The position numbers and the translations under genes are program-made. This document shows positions 13,644-13,765 of a stretch of 13,765 nt of DNA, in pieces. The stretch comes from JAJDOJ01 sp034722015 (lineage in GTDB: Bacteria; Pseudomonadota; Gammaproteobacteria; JAJDOJ01): contig JAYENI010000075.1 of assembly GCA_034722015.1 (NCBI GenBank), positions 1 to 13,765 on the forward strand, written 5' to 3'. How positions within the stretch are numbered: position 1 is the first letter of the stretch; every line of letters starts with the position of its first letter. The notes beneath the pieces were generated by a model. That model saw only the letters and a program-made list of their open reading frames with translations, was not told the origin of the DNA and did no database searches.

Positions 13644-13765
13644 CTAGAGTCGCGTTTGTGGGTATCGAGAATTCTGTGATGTTTTTACAATGGCTGTGAG
13701 CAATCGCTTTAGCTCAAGGCAGTCCTTTTCAATCGAGGTTGCTACTCCCGGGGTCAGGTAGCCGG
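13644..13765 (-). CDS. C-terminal end of a probable four-helix-bundle (S23/IVP-like) protein (partial)
   Basis: From the window edge this frame reads GYLTPGVATSIEKDCLELKR, LLTAIVKTSQNSRYPQTRL and a TAG stop at 13646-13644. A GYL turn followed by an amphipathic helix with RLL.AIVKT resembles the end of small four-helix-bundle proteins related to the 23S rRNA intervening-sequence protein (S23). Only 39 residues are visible, so the family assignment is tentative. The gene starts outside the window. Its stop codon is followed, after 9 bp, by the 19-bp motif and heptamers, and then by the flavoprotein gene on the same strand. Confidence 0.45.
   Translation of the reverse strand, partial: GYLTPGVATSIEKDCLELKRLLTAIVKTSQNSRYPQTRL

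Noticed and set aside
13750..13759. GGGGTCAGGT as another end of the RAYT element
   Set aside because: Only 10 bp match the 3681-3690 repeat. They fall inside the S23-like coding sequence with no further similarity, so chance is likely.

Overview
The window reads as a piece of chromosome from a GC-rich Gram-negative bacterium. A gammaproteobacterium is most likely, judged from the style of its envelope, sensor and redox proteins and from a REP-associated transposase. No species can be named. Most of the window is clearly GC-rich with GC-type codon use. A stretch at about 4590-5440 is much richer in A+T and looks acquired.

Layout, left to right. 1-437 (minus) is the N-terminal part of an exported solute-binding protein of MltF-like type, cut by the window edge. 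It is divergent from a large plus-strand gene (647-3466) encoding an unusual fusion: a RelE/ParE-like N-terminus, a complete superfamily 1 (UvrD/Rep-type) helicase core, an ankyrin-like segment and a C-terminal region I do not recognise. Next is a REP-associated tyrosine transposase (3733-4566), bounded by 19-bp inverted repeats. It is followed by a five-unit 10-bp tandem repeat and by the 3' stump of a DUF4160 gene whose usual partner, DUF2442, is intact just downstream. A small AT-rich orphan gene (5213-5419) closes this accessory patch.

The rest of the window is all on the minus strand. In transcription order from the right edge it holds: the C-terminal end of a probable four-helix-bundle (S23/IVP-like) protein; a 611-residue iron-sulfur flavoprotein combining a NuoI-like 2x[4Fe-4S] domain with a GltD-like oxidoreductase; a ferritin-like diiron protein; a secreted pentapeptide-repeat protein; a 1209-residue hybrid histidine kinase (dCache-PAS-HisKA-HATPase-REC-REC-HPt); and a class 3 lipase with a lipoprotein-like signal.

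The flavoprotein and ferritin-like genes probably form one redox/iron unit. The flavoprotein gene is bracketed by outward-facing copies of a composite repeat: AT-rich heptamers followed by a conserved motif of about 19 bp. One heptamer block forms the end of its coding sequence.

The best candidates for something little described are the toxin-like/helicase/ankyrin fusion and the heptamer-plus-motif repeat family around the flavoprotein and the S23-like fragment.
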